Assembly (NCBI RefSeq): GCF_001954275.1
Contig: NZ_MBEU01000062.1
Span: 62,001 to 126,000 of the forward strand
Reading direction: 5' to 3'
Source of the DNA: Mycobacterium sp. IS-836
GTDB taxonomy: Bacteria; Actinomycetota; Actinomycetes; Mycobacteriales; Mycobacteriaceae
DNA length: 64,000 nt
The notes under the pieces are model-generated. The model had not been told where the DNA came from. It did no database searches and worked only from the letters and a program-made list of their open reading frames with translations. Shown piece by piece: positions 45,161 to 54,165 of this stretch. How positions within the stretch are numbered: position 1 is the stretch's first letter; every line of letters starts with the position of its first letter. The position numbers and the translations under genes were made by a program.

Positions 45161-45709
45161 ATGGACGCACTCACTGCTCACCAGCGCGCTCAGGACGCGT
45201 TCGCCCGCGTCCTCGCCAACGTCAGCCCCGACCAGCTGGGCGCCCCGACGCCCTGCTCGGAGTGGGCGATCGGGGATCTGATCGAACACGTCATCGGCGG
45301 TAACGAGCACGTTGGGCTCTGGGCGGAGACCCCCATTGAGCCGCCGGCCCGGCCCGACGACCTCGCGGCGGCGCACCGGGGGTCCGCCGCCGCGGCACAG
45401 GCCGTCTTCGCTGGTCCGGACGGGATGTCCATGATGTTCAAGCTGCCATTCGCCGAGATCCCCGGACAAATGTTCATCGGACTGCGCACCAGCGACGTGC
45501 TGACCCACGCGTGGGACCTCGCGACCGCCACCGGGCAGCCGACGGATCTCGATCCGGAATTGGCGGCCGAGCAACTCGCCGCGGTGCGGGCGTTCGTCGG
45601 GCCCCAGTTCCGCGGGCGGGGCAAGCCCTTCGCCGAGGAGCAGCCGTGTGCACCCGAGCGTGTGACCGCGGATCAACTCGCCGCGTTTTTGGGCCGAAAG
45701 GTCCAGTGA
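45161..45709 (+). CDS. TIGR03086-type DinB-like (mycothiol transferase superfamily) protein
   Basis: The protein has 182 residues. The N-terminal helix bundle holds TPCSEWAIGDLIEHVIGGNE and TSDVLTHAWDLATATG, the histidine motifs of the mycothiol-dependent isomerase/DinB superfamily. It corresponds to Mtb Rv0738. Members may add mycothiol to electrophiles; the activity of this one is unknown. It follows the MarR gene by 2 bases, so the two are co-transcribed. Confidence 0.8.
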   Translation: MDALTAHQRAQDAFARVLANVSPDQLGAPTPCSEWAIGDLIEHVIGGNEHVGLWAETPIEPPARPDDLAAAHRGSAAAAQAVFAGPDGMSMMFKLPFAEIPGQMFIGLRTSDVLTHAWDLATATGQPTDLDPELAAEQLAAVRAFVGPQFRGRGKPFAEEQPCAPERVTADQLAAFLGRKVQ

Positions 45710-45724
45710 CGCACCGTTTCTGGC

Positions 45725-46600
45725 TCAGCCGCCCCGCAGCACCTCGATCACCGCGCTGAAGTCTTCGTCGGCATGGTCGGCGGCGAACTTCGCGTAGATC
45801 TCCGCGGCGTGAGTGCCCAGCGGCGCCGACGAGCCGGTTGACGTCACCGCGTCCATCGCCAGGCCCAGGTCCTTGTTCATCAGCGCGGTCGCGAATCCCG
45901 GCTTGAAGTCGTTGTTGGCCGGCGATGTCGGAACCGGGCCCGGCACCGGGCAATTGGTGTGCACGGCCCAGCAGTTCCCGGTCGCGCCGGTGATCACGTC
46001 GAACAACGCCTGCGCCGACAGCCCGAGCTTCTCGGCCAGCACGAATGCCTCGCCGATCGCGATCTGCTCCACCGCCAGCACCATGTTGTTGCACACCTTG
46101 GCCGCCTGCCCGGCCCCGGCCGCACCGCAGTGGATGACCTTGCCCGCCATCGGTTCCAGCACCGGCCGCGCTCGCTCCAGCGCGGACTCGTCGCCCCCGA
46201 CCATGAACGCCAGCGTCCCGGCGACGGCGCCCTTGACCCCGCCGGAGACCGGTGCGTCCAGCTGCGAAACCCCCTGCGATTCCGCGAGCGAGTGCACCTC
46301 GCGGGCGTCGTTGACCGAGATCGTTGAGCTGTCGATGAACAGCGCGCCGGCCCGCGCGGTGGGCAACACGTCGACGTAGCAGCGCTTGACCAACTCGCCG
46401 TTGGGCAGCATGGTGATCACCACGTCGGCCGCGGCGACCGCCTCGGCGGCGCTGTCGAATATGGTGACGCCACCCGCGGCTCCGGCTGCTGCCGCCGCCG
46501 GCACCGGATCGAACCCGCGCACGATGTGTCCGGCGGCAACCAGATTCGCCGACATCGGCGCGCCCATGTTGCCCAGTCCCAAGAACGCGATCGCCGACAT
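45725..46600 (-). CDS. mmsB: 3-hydroxyisobutyrate dehydrogenase
   Basis: The protein has 291 residues. NAD site FLGLGNMGAPMS, substrate loop DAPVSGGVKGAVAGTLAFMV, catalytic Lys168 (GQAAKVCNN). It oxidises 3-hydroxyisobutyrate to methylmalonate semialdehyde in valine catabolism. It is the last gene of the mmsA-fadE9-mmsB operon (12-base gap from fadE9) and matches Mtb Rv0751c. Confidence 0.94.
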   Translation of the reverse strand: MSAIAFLGLGNMGAPMSANLVAAGHIVRGFDPVPAAAAAGAAGGVTIFDSAAEAVAAADVVITMLPNGELVKRCYVDVLPTARAGALFIDSSTISVNDAREVHSLAESQGVSQLDAPVSGGVKGAVAGTLAFMVGGDESALERARPVLEPMAGKVIHCGAAGAGQAAKVCNNMVLAVEQIAIGEAFVLAEKLGLSAQALFDVITGATGNCWAVHTNCPVPGPVPTSPANNDFKPGFATALMNKDLGLAMDAVTSTGSSAPLGTHAAEIYAKFAADHADEDFSAVIEVLRGG

Positions 46601-46612
46601 TGGCTCCCTCTC

Positions 46613-47773
46613 CTACACGCCGGCCCGGAACCGCGCGGCCTCGGCCCGCCCGATGACGACCCGCATTATTTCGTTGGTCCCTTCCAGGATTCGATGCACC
46701 CGCAGATCGCGGACGATCTTTTCCAGACCATACTCGCGCAGGTAGCCATAGCCGCCGTGCAGCTGCAGGGCTTTGTCCGCAACCTCGAAGCAGGTATCGG
46801 TGACATAGCGTTTGGCCATCGCGCACAGCTCGACCTTGTCGGCGTCGTCGGCGTCCAACGCAGCCGCCGCGCGCCACAACAACATTCGCGAGGTCTCCAG
46901 CCCAGTGGCCATGTCGGCCAGGGTGAACCGGATCGTGGGCTCGTCGAGCAGGGGAGAGCCGAACGCCTGCCGCTCGCGCACATAGGCTCCCGCTTTGTCG
47001 AAGGCGGACTGCGCGCCGCCCAGCGAGCAGGCCGCGATGTTGAGCCGACCACCGTTGAGACCGTTCATCGCGATGCCGAAGCCGGCACCCTCGCCATCCG
47101 CGCCGCCCAGCATCGCGTCGGCGGGGACCCGCACACCCTCGAAGATCACCTGCGCGGTGGGTTGCGCGTGCCAGCCCATCTTCTCCTCGGGCGAGCCGAA
47201 ACTCAGCCCCGGCGTGTCCTTTTCGACGATGAAGGCCGAGATGCCGCGCGGGCCGTCGCCGCCGGTGCGGGCCATCACGACGTACACGTCGGAGGCTCCG
47301 GCGCCGGAAATGAACTGCTTGACCCCGTCGAGCACGTAGTCGCCACCCTGCCTGACGGCGCGCGTGCTCAGGGCGCCGGCGTCCGACCCCGCGTTCGGCT
47401 CGGTCAGGCAGTAGCTGGCGATGACGTCCATCGGCGCCAACCGCGGAATCCATTCCTTCCGTTGCTCGTCGGTGCCGAACGTGTCGATCATCCACGCGCA
47501 CATGTTGTGGATGGACATGAACGCGGCCGTCGTAGGGTCGGCAATCGCCAACTGCTCGAAGATCCGAACCCCGTCGAGCCGGCGCAGCCCGCTGCCGCCG
47601 ACGTCATCGCGGCAATAGATCGCCGCCATGCCGAGCTCGGCGGCCTCGCGCAACACGTCCGTCGGAAAATGCTTGGTGGTATCCCATTCCAGAGCGTGCG
47701 GGGCGAGGCATTTGGCGGCGAACGCGGCCGCCGTCTCGGTGATGACGCGTTCGTCATCGTTCAGAGTGAACAT
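46613..47773 (-). CDS. fadE9: Acyl-CoA dehydrogenase (isobutyryl-CoA type)
   Basis: The protein has 386 residues of the FAD acyl-CoA dehydrogenase family: CLTEPNAGSDAGALSTRA, YVLDGVKQFISGAGASDVYV and GGYGYLREYGLEKIVRDLRV toward the C-terminus. Its place between mmsA and mmsB points to isobutyryl-CoA oxidation in the valine pathway, as with Mtb FadE9 (Rv0752c). It follows mmsA by 6 bases. Confidence 0.93.
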   Translation of the reverse strand: MFTLNDDERVITETAAAFAAKCLAPHALEWDTTKHFPTDVLREAAELGMAAIYCRDDVGGSGLRRLDGVRIFEQLAIADPTTAAFMSIHNMCAWMIDTFGTDEQRKEWIPRLAPMDVIASYCLTEPNAGSDAGALSTRAVRQGGDYVLDGVKQFISGAGASDVYVVMARTGGDGPRGISAFIVEKDTPGLSFGSPEEKMGWHAQPTAQVIFEGVRVPADAMLGGADGEGAGFGIAMNGLNGGRLNIAACSLGGAQSAFDKAGAYVRERQAFGSPLLDEPTIRFTLADMATGLETSRMLLWRAAAALDADDADKVELCAMAKRYVTDTCFEVADKALQLHGGYGYLREYGLEKIVRDLRVHRILEGTNEIMRVVIGRAEAARFRAGV

Positions 47774-47779
47774 GATGCC

Positions 47780-49300
47780 CTAATTCATTGTGGGGATGAC
47801 GAATTCGGCGCCGTCCTTGATGCCGGACGGCCAGCGCGACGTGACCGTCTTGACCTTCGTGTAGAACTGGATCGATGCCGGCCCGTGCTGGTTGAGGTCG
47901 CCGAAGCCGGAGCGCTTCCAGCCGCCGAAAGTGTGATAGGCCACCGGGACCGGGATCGGCACGTTGACACCGACCATGCCGACCTGAACCCGGGAGACGA
48001 AGTCACGGGCGGCGTCGCCGTCGCGGGTGAAAACCGCCACGCCGTTGCCGTACTCGTGCTCCGACGGCAGCCGCAAGGCCTCCTCGTAGTCGTGCGCGCG
48101 CACGATGCACAGGACCGGCCCGAAGATCTCGTCGGTGTAGATCGACATGTCGGGGGTGACGTGGTCGAAGAGCGTGGGGCCGATGAAGAATCCGCCCTCG
48201 AGGTTGGCGTCCCCGAAGGTCAGGTCGTCGCTGGTCCGCTCGCGGCCGTCGATCACCAGCTCGGCGCCGGCGTCGACGCCCTGGCCGATGTAGTCGCGCA
48301 CCCGCGTCAGCGCGGCGTCGGTGACCAGCGGACCGTAGTCGGCCTTGGGGTCCAGGCTGTGCCCGACGCGCAGGTTGTTGATTCGCTCAATGAGCCTGGC
48401 GCGCAACCGTTCCGCGGTTTGTTCACCGACCGGCACCGCGACGCTGATCGCCATGCAGCGTTCGCCGGCGCTGCCGTAGCCGGCGCCGATGAGCGCGTCG
48501 ACGGCCTGGTCGAGGTCGGCGTCGGGCATCACGATCATGTGGTTCTTGGCGCCGCCGAAGCACTGTGACCGCTTGCCGGTCGCCGCGGCGGTCGAATAGA
48601 TGTAGTGGGCGATGTCGGAGCTGCCGACGAAGCCCACGGCCTTGATGTCGGGATGGTGCAGGATGGCGTCGACAGCTTCCTTGTCGCCGTGCACCACCTG
48701 GAACACGCCGGGCGGCAGGCCGGCCTCCAAGAACAGCTCGGCCAGACGCACCGGGACCGACGGGTCACGTTCGCTGGGCTTGAGCACGAACGCGTTGCCA
48801 CACGCGAGGGCCGGTCCGGCCTTCCACAGCGGGATCATCGCCGGGAAGTTGAACGGCGTGATGCCCGCGACCACACCCAGGGGCTGACGCAACGAATAGA
48901 CGTCGATGCCCGGGCCGGCGCCCTCGCTGTACTCGCCCTTGAGCAGATGCGGGATCCCGATGCAGAACTCGATCACCTCGATGCCGCGCTGGATGTCGCC
49001 CTTGGCGTCGGCGACCGTCTTGCCGTGCTCGAGGGACAGCAGCTCGGCCAGCTCGTCGCTGTTGGCGTTGACCAGCTCGATGAAGCGCATCATCACCCGG
49101 GCGCGCCGCTGCGGATTCCATGCCGCCCAATCCTTTTGGGCCTCGACGGCCGAGGCCACCGCCGCGTCGATGTCGGCCTTACCGGCCATCGGCACCTTCG
49201 CCTGCACCGCGCCGGTGCTGGGGTTGAAAACATCGGCCGTGCGGCTGGATTGGCCGGCGGTGCGCTTCCCATCGATGAAGTGCGGGATCTGTGTGGTCAT
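47780..49300 (-). CDS. mmsA: Methylmalonate-semialdehyde dehydrogenase (acylating)
   Basis: The protein has 506 residues of the aldehyde dehydrogenase superfamily. Visible features are GVVAGITPFNFPAMIPLWK (NAD/general), GFVGSS (nucleotide loop) and catalytic Cys282 in GSAGERCMA. It converts methylmalonate semialdehyde to propionyl-CoA, the last step of valine and thymine breakdown. It is the first gene of the operon, with a promoter and palindrome upstream (49332-49368). It matches Mtb Rv0753c. Confidence 0.95.
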   Translation of the reverse strand: MTTQIPHFIDGKRTAGQSSRTADVFNPSTGAVQAKVPMAGKADIDAAVASAVEAQKDWAAWNPQRRARVMMRFIELVNANSDELAELLSLEHGKTVADAKGDIQRGIEVIEFCIGIPHLLKGEYSEGAGPGIDVYSLRQPLGVVAGITPFNFPAMIPLWKAGPALACGNAFVLKPSERDPSVPVRLAELFLEAGLPPGVFQVVHGDKEAVDAILHHPDIKAVGFVGSSDIAHYIYSTAAATGKRSQCFGGAKNHMIVMPDADLDQAVDALIGAGYGSAGERCMAISVAVPVGEQTAERLRARLIERINNLRVGHSLDPKADYGPLVTDAALTRVRDYIGQGVDAGAELVIDGRERTSDDLTFGDANLEGGFFIGPTLFDHVTPDMSIYTDEIFGPVLCIVRAHDYEEALRLPSEHEYGNGVAVFTRDGDAARDFVSRVQVGMVGVNVPIPVPVAYHTFGGWKRSGFGDLNQHGPASIQFYTKVKTVTSRWPSGIKDGAEFVIPTMN

Positions 49301-49331
49301 GGTGGCCTCGAGTCGTCGTTACGCAGCGAAT

Positions 49332-49368
49332 ACTTGGATATCCTAGTAACTTGGCTCGGGCGTAGCAA
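49332..49368 (-). promoter_or_regulatory. mmsA promoter with overlapping palindrome
   Basis: On the minus strand -35 TTGCTA (49363-49368) and -10 TAGGAT (49340-49345) are separated by 17 bases. The -10 is covered by the near-perfect palindrome ACTTGGATATCCTAGT (49332-49347, one mismatch), a likely repressor site. Confidence 0.5.
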
Positions 49369-49373
49369 GGCGC

Positions 49374-49865
49374 TCAGTGCTTGCGCACGACGCGCTCGGC
49401 TTCGCCGTCCTTCCAGATCGTGATGTCCAGGTGGCCATCGGTCACCTCGACCGCGGACCCACCGATCAAGTCGGCCCGATAAAGGTGATCGAAATCCTGC
49501 CCTCGAATGTCGAAGCCGGTCTGTTCGTAGAGCGCTTCGGCGTACCGCTGATGCAAGTCCTTGTCCTGGACGTCCTCAACAACGCCGAACAGCTTTGCGT
49601 CGCCGTCCTTGACCTCGGTGTCGACGGTGGCGGTGTGCAGGCAGAAGCGCGGATCGCGCGACAGGTCATGGAATTTCGTCGTCCCCGGCATCCCGGCGAT
49701 CCAGAGCCGATCTTCGAAGAACCTCGGCTCGATGGGGCTGATCCGGGGAAACCCGTCCGAGCGAAGCGTGCCCAAGATGCAGAGGTTGCCGGTCGCGGCG
49801 TGGCGGCGGAGGAATATGGTCGCGATTCGCGGGGCTGCTGCCGTGAACTCTCTCCAGCTGATCAT
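49374..49865 (-). CDS. Pyridoxamine 5'-phosphate oxidase-like flavin/F420-binding protein
   Basis: The protein has 163 residues with the split-barrel fold: HAATGNLCILGTLRSDGFPR, SPIEPRFFEDRLWIAGMPGT and KFHDLSRDPRFCLHTATVD. Mycobacterial relatives bind FMN or F420 and reduce various substrates, or bind heme. The function here is unknown. It lies between the TetR-controlled oxidoreductase and the mmsA operon on the same strand. Confidence 0.78.
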   Translation of the reverse strand: MISWREFTAAAPRIATIFLRRHAATGNLCILGTLRSDGFPRISPIEPRFFEDRLWIAGMPGTTKFHDLSRDPRFCLHTATVDTEVKDGDAKLFGVVEDVQDKDLHQRYAEALYEQTGFDIRGQDFDHLYRADLIGGSAVEVTDGHLDITIWKDGEAERVVRKH

Positions 49866-49881
49866 GGTCGCGACCGTAGCC

Positions 49882-50760
49882 TCAGCGGGGGTAGTTCCCC
49901 GCCTCCAGGTCCTCGAGCAGGCTCGGATGGGTGGGCCGCCAGCCGAATCTGTCCCGGGTCAACTCGCTCGAGGACGGCTGATCACGGGCGAATATGGCGC
50001 CGAGGAACCCGAAATGCTCGGCGGGCACCGAGGCCGTGGGGAGATCGAGCTGGCGCCCGATGGCCTCGGCGAGCGCGCGCATAGGGTCGCCCTCGTCACC
50101 GACGGCGTGCGCCACCGTCCCGGGCGTCGCCTCCTCGAGGACCAGGCGGAAGAGCCGGGCCGCGTCGAGAACGTGCACAGCCGGCCAGCGCTGGGCGCCG
50201 TCGCCGACGTATCCGGAGACCCCGGTCCGTCGGGCCGCCTCGACGAGCAGGGAGGCGAACCCGCAGGGGCCGCCCGCCCGGTGGACCGAGCGGGGGAGGC
50301 GGACCACCGCCGAGCGGACTCCTTGGGCCGCCAGTTCCAGTGCGGCGTGGGCGTTTCGGTCGCGCCCGCCGATTAGCCCGTCGGTCGGCGCGGGGTCCCG
50401 CTCGGTGGAGGCGCGGCCGGCGATGGGGGGCGTGCCCGAGGCCATGACGAACGGCTTGCCGCTCCCCGCGAGGGCCGCGCCAAAGGTCTCGACGGCGACC
50501 GCCTCCTGCGCGACGGCCCTCTCGAAATCGTCGAAGTGGAGGAAGGCGAGGTGGACGACCCCGTCGGCGTCCTTGGCGCCGGCGCGCAGGCTGTCGGGGT
50601 CGTCGAGGTCGCCGTGCAGCACGTCGGCCCCCATGGCTTTGGCGGCCTGGGCCGACGCGTCGGAGCGGGCCAGCGCCAGAACCTCGTGGCCCGTGCGGAT
50701 GAGCTCGGGAACGACGGCCGAGCCGACCCCGCCGGTGGCGCCCGTGACGAAAACTCGCAT
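49882..50760 (-). CDS. NAD(P)-dependent epimerase/reductase (extended SDR, NmrA-like)
   Basis: The protein has 292 residues. The Rossmann motif VTGATGGVGSAV lies at the N-terminus, then ALARSD, GDLDDPDSL, GVVHLAF and a substrate domain. The usual YxxxK is not obvious, which suits the atypical or NmrA-like groups. It is divergent from a TetR gene across 84 bases holding two operator-like palindromes, so it is probably the repressed target. Confidence 0.82.
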   Translation of the reverse strand: MRVFVTGATGGVGSAVVPELIRTGHEVLALARSDASAQAAKAMGADVLHGDLDDPDSLRAGAKDADGVVHLAFLHFDDFERAVAQEAVAVETFGAALAGSGKPFVMASGTPPIAGRASTERDPAPTDGLIGGRDRNAHAALELAAQGVRSAVVRLPRSVHRAGGPCGFASLLVEAARRTGVSGYVGDGAQRWPAVHVLDAARLFRLVLEEATPGTVAHAVGDEGDPMRALAEAIGRQLDLPTASVPAEHFGFLGAIFARDQPSSSELTRDRFGWRPTHPSLLEDLEAGNYPR

Positions 50761-50774
50761 GACACACTCCTCAA

Positions 50775-50831
50775 GTGATGGGACCGATGTCCCATCACAC
50801 TACCACCGTGATGGGACAAAGGTCTCATCAC
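50775..50831. promoter_or_regulatory. Two operator palindromes between the oxidoreductase and TetR genes
   Basis: Site 1 (50775-50798) is GTGATGGGAC-4-GTCCCATCAC with perfect 10-base arms. Site 2 (50808-50831) is GTGATGGGAC-4-GTCTCATCAC with one mismatch. Their centres are 33 bases apart, about three helical turns. The divergent genes start 15 bases to the left of site 1 and 14 bases to the right of site 2, so one repressor could block both. Confidence 0.8.
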
Positions 50832-50844
50832 CTACCATGACGGC

Positions 50845-51417
50845 ATGCCCCGATGGGAACCCGATGCGCGTGCGCGGCTGGTCGAGGCGGCGCTGCACCT
50901 CTTCTCCGAGCGGGGCTACGACCGAACCACCGTCGCCGAGATCGCCGATCGGGCCGGCCTGACGAAAAGCACCTTCTTCCGGTATTTCCCCGATAAGCGC
51001 GAGGTGCTGGCGGCCGGGCAGGAGACGTTGTCCCAACTCCTGACCGAGGGCATCGCCTCGGCGCCCGCGGACGCCACCCCGCTCGTCGCGGTCGCCGCCG
51101 GGCTGGAGCGCGCGGCCGGGGCGATGACCCCGCTCAATCGCGAGCTTGCTCCCCAGGTGAAGGCCGTCATTGCCACCAGCACCGAACTTCAGGAGCGCGA
51201 TGCGCTCAAACAGGTCGGCCTCGCCGCGGCCATGGTGCAGGCGCTGCGAGCGCGGGGCGTGCCGGAACGGGCGGCCGCCCTGGCTGCCGAGCTGGGCGCG
51301 TTGGCTTTCAAAGAGGCGTTCGCCGAATGGATTACGGCAAAGGGCGACCAGAGCCTGGCTGAACTCGCACTCAAGGCCTTGGACGAGCTGCGCACCGCGG
51401 CCGCCGAAATCCGCTGA
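50845..51417 (+). CDS. TetR family transcriptional regulator
   Basis: The protein has 190 residues. The N-terminal helix-turn-helix reads ARLVEAALHLFSERGYDRTT and VAEIADRAGLTKSTFFRYFP, followed by DKREVL. The C-terminal domain is helical and Ala-rich. Two strong palindromes upstream imply autoregulation and control of the divergent oxidoreductase. The start codon lies 13 bases after site 2, so repressor bound there would also block the ribosome site region. Confidence 0.92.
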   Translation: MPRWEPDARARLVEAALHLFSERGYDRTTVAEIADRAGLTKSTFFRYFPDKREVLAAGQETLSQLLTEGIASAPADATPLVAVAAGLERAAGAMTPLNRELAPQVKAVIATSTELQERDALKQVGLAAAMVQALRARGVPERAAALAAELGALAFKEAFAEWITAKGDQSLAELALKALDELRTAAAEIR

Positions 51418-51449
51418 AGCGAGCCCGGGCCGACTAGCCTTTACCCCGT

Positions 51450-52871
51450 ATGCACACCATCGAGGCCGACTACCTCGTCGTCGGGGCCGGCGCCATGGGC
51501 ATGGCGTTCATCGACACGCTGATCTCTGAGACAGAGGCACGCGTGGTGGTGGTCGATCGCTACCACCAGCCGGGCGGGCATTGGACGACGGCCTACCCGT
51601 TCGTGCGGCTGCATCAGCCCTCCGCGTTCTACGGCGTTAACTCGTTGCGCCTCGGCAGCGACACCATCGACCAAGTCGGCTGGAACAAAGGGCTCTACGA
51701 GCTCGCGACGGCCGGGGAAGTCTGCGCCTACTACGACCACGTGATGCGTCAGCGGTTCTTGCCGACGGGCCGGGTCAGCTACTTCCCGATGAGCGAATAC
51801 GTCGGTGAGGGCCGCTTTGTCACGATGGCGGGGACCGACTACACCGTCAACGTGGCGCGGCGCGTCGTCGATGCCACCTACATGCGCGTCATGGTTCCCT
51901 CGATGCGCCCGCCCCCATACCAGGTCGCGCCCGGTGTCGAATGCATCGCGCCCAACGGCTTGCCGCGGCGCCGGGCCCGCGAGCGCTACGTCGTCGTCGG
52001 GGCCGGCAAGACCGGAATCGACACCTGCCTATGGCTGCTGGGCCAGGGCATCGCGCCGGACCGGCTGACGTGGATCATGCCGCGGGATTCGTGGCTACTG
52101 GATCGCGCGACGATCCAGCCCGGCTCGTTGCTCGCAGATCAGATCAAGGCCGCCTTCACCGCGCAACTGCGGGCCGTCCGCGACGCCGAGTCCGTCGACG
52201 ACCTGTTCGCGCGTCTCGAGGACGCCGGCGCGCTGCTGCGGATCGATCCCGCGGTTCGCCCCACCATGTACCGCTGCGCGACCGTCACACGGCTCGAACT
52301 CGAGCAGTTGCGGCGCATCTCCGACATCGTGCGGATGGGCCACGTGCTGCGTATCGACGCCGACGAAATGGTCCTCGACGACGGATCGGTCGCGATGGAC
52401 GGCCGTGCGCTGTACATCGACTGCAGCGCTGATGGCGCCGAAAAACGGCCCGCCACACCCATTTTCGATACCGGCTGCATCACGCTACAAAGCGTGCGCG
52501 GGTGCCAACAAATATTCAGCGCCGCACTGGTCGGCCACGTCGAGACCGCTTACCCCGATGACGCCGTGAAAAACCGGCTGTGCGTGCCACTGCCGCATCC
52601 GGACACCGACCTCGACTGGTTGCGCGTCGCCTTGGCCGACTACGGAAACCAGCTGCGCTGGATGGAGGACCCGGACCTGACCGCGTGGCTCGCCGGCGCG
52701 CGCCTGGACCTTTTCGGTCACCTGATGGGCCACCTCCTGGCGCCGGCGTCGGCCAAGCCCCGAGTGCAGGACCGGATACTGGGCATGGCCAAGTCGGCGC
52801 TGTCCGCCACCGCCACCAAACTCGACCAGCTGATGGTCCAGGAAGCCTCGCTCAGCGCGCCGTCGGTGTAA
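51450..52871 (+). CDS. FAD/NAD(P)-binding flavoprotein
   Basis: The protein has 473 residues. The FAD-binding motif VVGAGAMGMAF lies at 11-21, followed by VVDRYHQPGGHWTTAYPFVR as in flavin monooxygenases. A second dinucleotide motif VVVGAGKTGID lies near 185. No clear substrate motif is seen. It lies 33 bases after the TetR gene and 32 bases before the ECF sigma gene, so it may be co-transcribed with either. Confidence 0.78.
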   Translation: MHTIEADYLVVGAGAMGMAFIDTLISETEARVVVVDRYHQPGGHWTTAYPFVRLHQPSAFYGVNSLRLGSDTIDQVGWNKGLYELATAGEVCAYYDHVMRQRFLPTGRVSYFPMSEYVGEGRFVTMAGTDYTVNVARRVVDATYMRVMVPSMRPPPYQVAPGVECIAPNGLPRRRARERYVVVGAGKTGIDTCLWLLGQGIAPDRLTWIMPRDSWLLDRATIQPGSLLADQIKAAFTAQLRAVRDAESVDDLFARLEDAGALLRIDPAVRPTMYRCATVTRLELEQLRRISDIVRMGHVLRIDADEMVLDDGSVAMDGRALYIDCSADGAEKRPATPIFDTGCITLQSVRGCQQIFSAALVGHVETAYPDDAVKNRLCVPLPHPDTDLDWLRVALADYGNQLRWMEDPDLTAWLAGARLDLFGHLMGHLLAPASAKPRVQDRILGMAKSALSATATKLDQLMVQEASLSAPSV

Positions 52872-52903
52872 CCCGAGCTGATATTGGTCGGTAAAGGAGG
52901 CAC

Positions 52904-53452
52904 GTGGCGGCGCAAAACGAACCCGTCGGCCCGCGACCATTGCGCGCGGTGCCGGACAGTGGCTTTCAGGGCTATACCGACTGGAACGCGGTGTATCAGG
53001 ACAACGCGGCCTGGGTGTACCGGACGCTGTTTGCTCGCGTCGGCAACCGGGCCGATGCCGAAGACCTCACCGCCGAGGTCTTCCTTGCCGCGCTGCGGCC
53101 GCTGCGCCTGACCGCGAGCGTCGGCGAGGTGCGCGCGTACCTGCGGGCGACGGCCCGAACGGTGCTGGCCGCGCATTGGCGCGAGACCATGGGCCGCGAA
53201 ATCACCGCGATCGAGGACATCGAACAACCGCCCGAGAGCGAGGAAGCGATCAGCACCGCACCCCAGCGCGTCGCGCAGGTGCTCGACAATCTGCCGGACC
53301 GCTACCGCCGAATTTTGGAACTGCGTTTCCTGCAAGGCAATTCGATCAAGGAGTCCGCGACCGAACTTGGGATCAGCGTCGCCAACGCCAAAGTTCTCCA
53401 ACACCGCGCTCTGCGACTGGCAGCGCAAGTCAATGATGGGGGCCAGCCATGA
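52904..53452 (+). CDS. ECF-type RNA polymerase sigma factor
   Basis: The protein has 182 residues from GTG 52904, with AAAGGAGG 5 bases before it. Region 2 reads YQDNAAWVYRTLFARVGNRA and DAEDLTAEVFLAALRPL. Region 4 reads LPDRYRRILELRFLQGNSIK and ESATELGISVANAKVLQHRA. It is not SigL. The ATG of the next gene overlaps its end by 4 bases, the usual sign of a sigma/anti-sigma pair, but here the partner carries a Rieske domain. No strong ECF promoter is visible in the 32-base gap upstream. Confidence 0.9.
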   Translation: MAAQNEPVGPRPLRAVPDSGFQGYTDWNAVYQDNAAWVYRTLFARVGNRADAEDLTAEVFLAALRPLRLTASVGEVRAYLRATARTVLAAHWRETMGREITAIEDIEQPPESEEAISTAPQRVAQVLDNLPDRYRRILELRFLQGNSIKESATELGISVANAKVLQHRALRLAAQVNDGGQP

Positions 53453-54144
53453 ACGCGCGCGGACTACGCCGCTACGTCGACGACCTGCTGCGGGGCCGCC
53501 GGCCAAAGCCGTTCGCGCCGGACGACTTCGAGGCGGCGCAGATCCGCACGGCGATCGAATTGCGGGCGGCCCGCCAGGGTTCCGAGGTTGACGACGCTCC
53601 CCGCCCCGAATTCCTGGCCGACCTGCACGGTCGCCTCGCGGAGCAGATGTCCGGCACGCCGCCGGCCGCCGCGCCGAAGGCCAACACCACGCGCCGGCAG
53701 GTCATCGTCGGCACCTCGGCGGCCGCCGCGGCCGCCGCGGCCGCCGTGTCCATCGATCGGGCGGTGACGGGCGGCCCCGCCGAAGCCCCCGCCGTCGCGG
53801 GCCAACTCACGCCCAACGACGGAAGCTGGCAGCGGGTCGCGGCCAGCTCGGACGTGCCGGACGGGCGCATGCATCCCTTCGATCTGGGCTCAGTCAGCGG
53901 ATTCGTTCGCCGTGTCGACGGCAAACTCGAGGCCATCTCCGGGGTATGCACGCATCAGGGGTGCCGGCTGTGGTTCGACGCCCCCGACGACCGGCTGCGC
54001 TGTCCCTGCCACACCACGTCGTTCTCGCCCACCGGACAGGTGCTCACCCACCAGCTTCCGATCGCACCAAAGCCGTTGCCCACGCTGATGGTTCGCGAGG
54101 TCAACGGGGTGATCGAGGTATTCGCTCCGGCACGACCCGTGTAA
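53449..54144 (+). CDS. Rieske [2Fe-2S] protein with anti-sigma-like N-terminal region
   Basis: The protein has 231 residues. Residues 1-80 (RRYVDDLLRGRRPKPFAPDD, EFLADLHGRLAEQM) are charged and helical, as in the cytoplasmic part of anti-sigma factors. A twin-Arg motif TTRRQVIVG and an Ala-rich hydrophobic stretch (82-102) follow. The Rieske domain spans ~120-230: cluster ligands Cys167, His169, Cys185, His188, with Cys172 and Cys187 forming the usual disulfide. The layout suggests an outside [2Fe-2S] sensor tied through the membrane to sigma binding. That role is inferred from gene order. Confidence 0.85.
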   Translation: MNARGLRRYVDDLLRGRRPKPFAPDDFEAAQIRTAIELRAARQGSEVDDAPRPEFLADLHGRLAEQMSGTPPAAAPKANTTRRQVIVGTSAAAAAAAAAVSIDRAVTGGPAEAPAVAGQLTPNDGSWQRVAASSDVPDGRMHPFDLGSVSGFVRRVDGKLEAISGVCTHQGCRLWFDAPDDRLRCPCHTTSFSPTGQVLTHQLPIAPKPLPTLMVREVNGVIEVFAPARPV

Positions 54145-54165
54145 CCCGCTGCCCTATCTCTTGGC

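Noticed and set aside
45474..47501. 675-residue open frame on the minus strand
   Set aside because: Low-complexity Arg/Gly-rich shadow of mmsB and fadE9, which are well recognised in another frame of the same strand.
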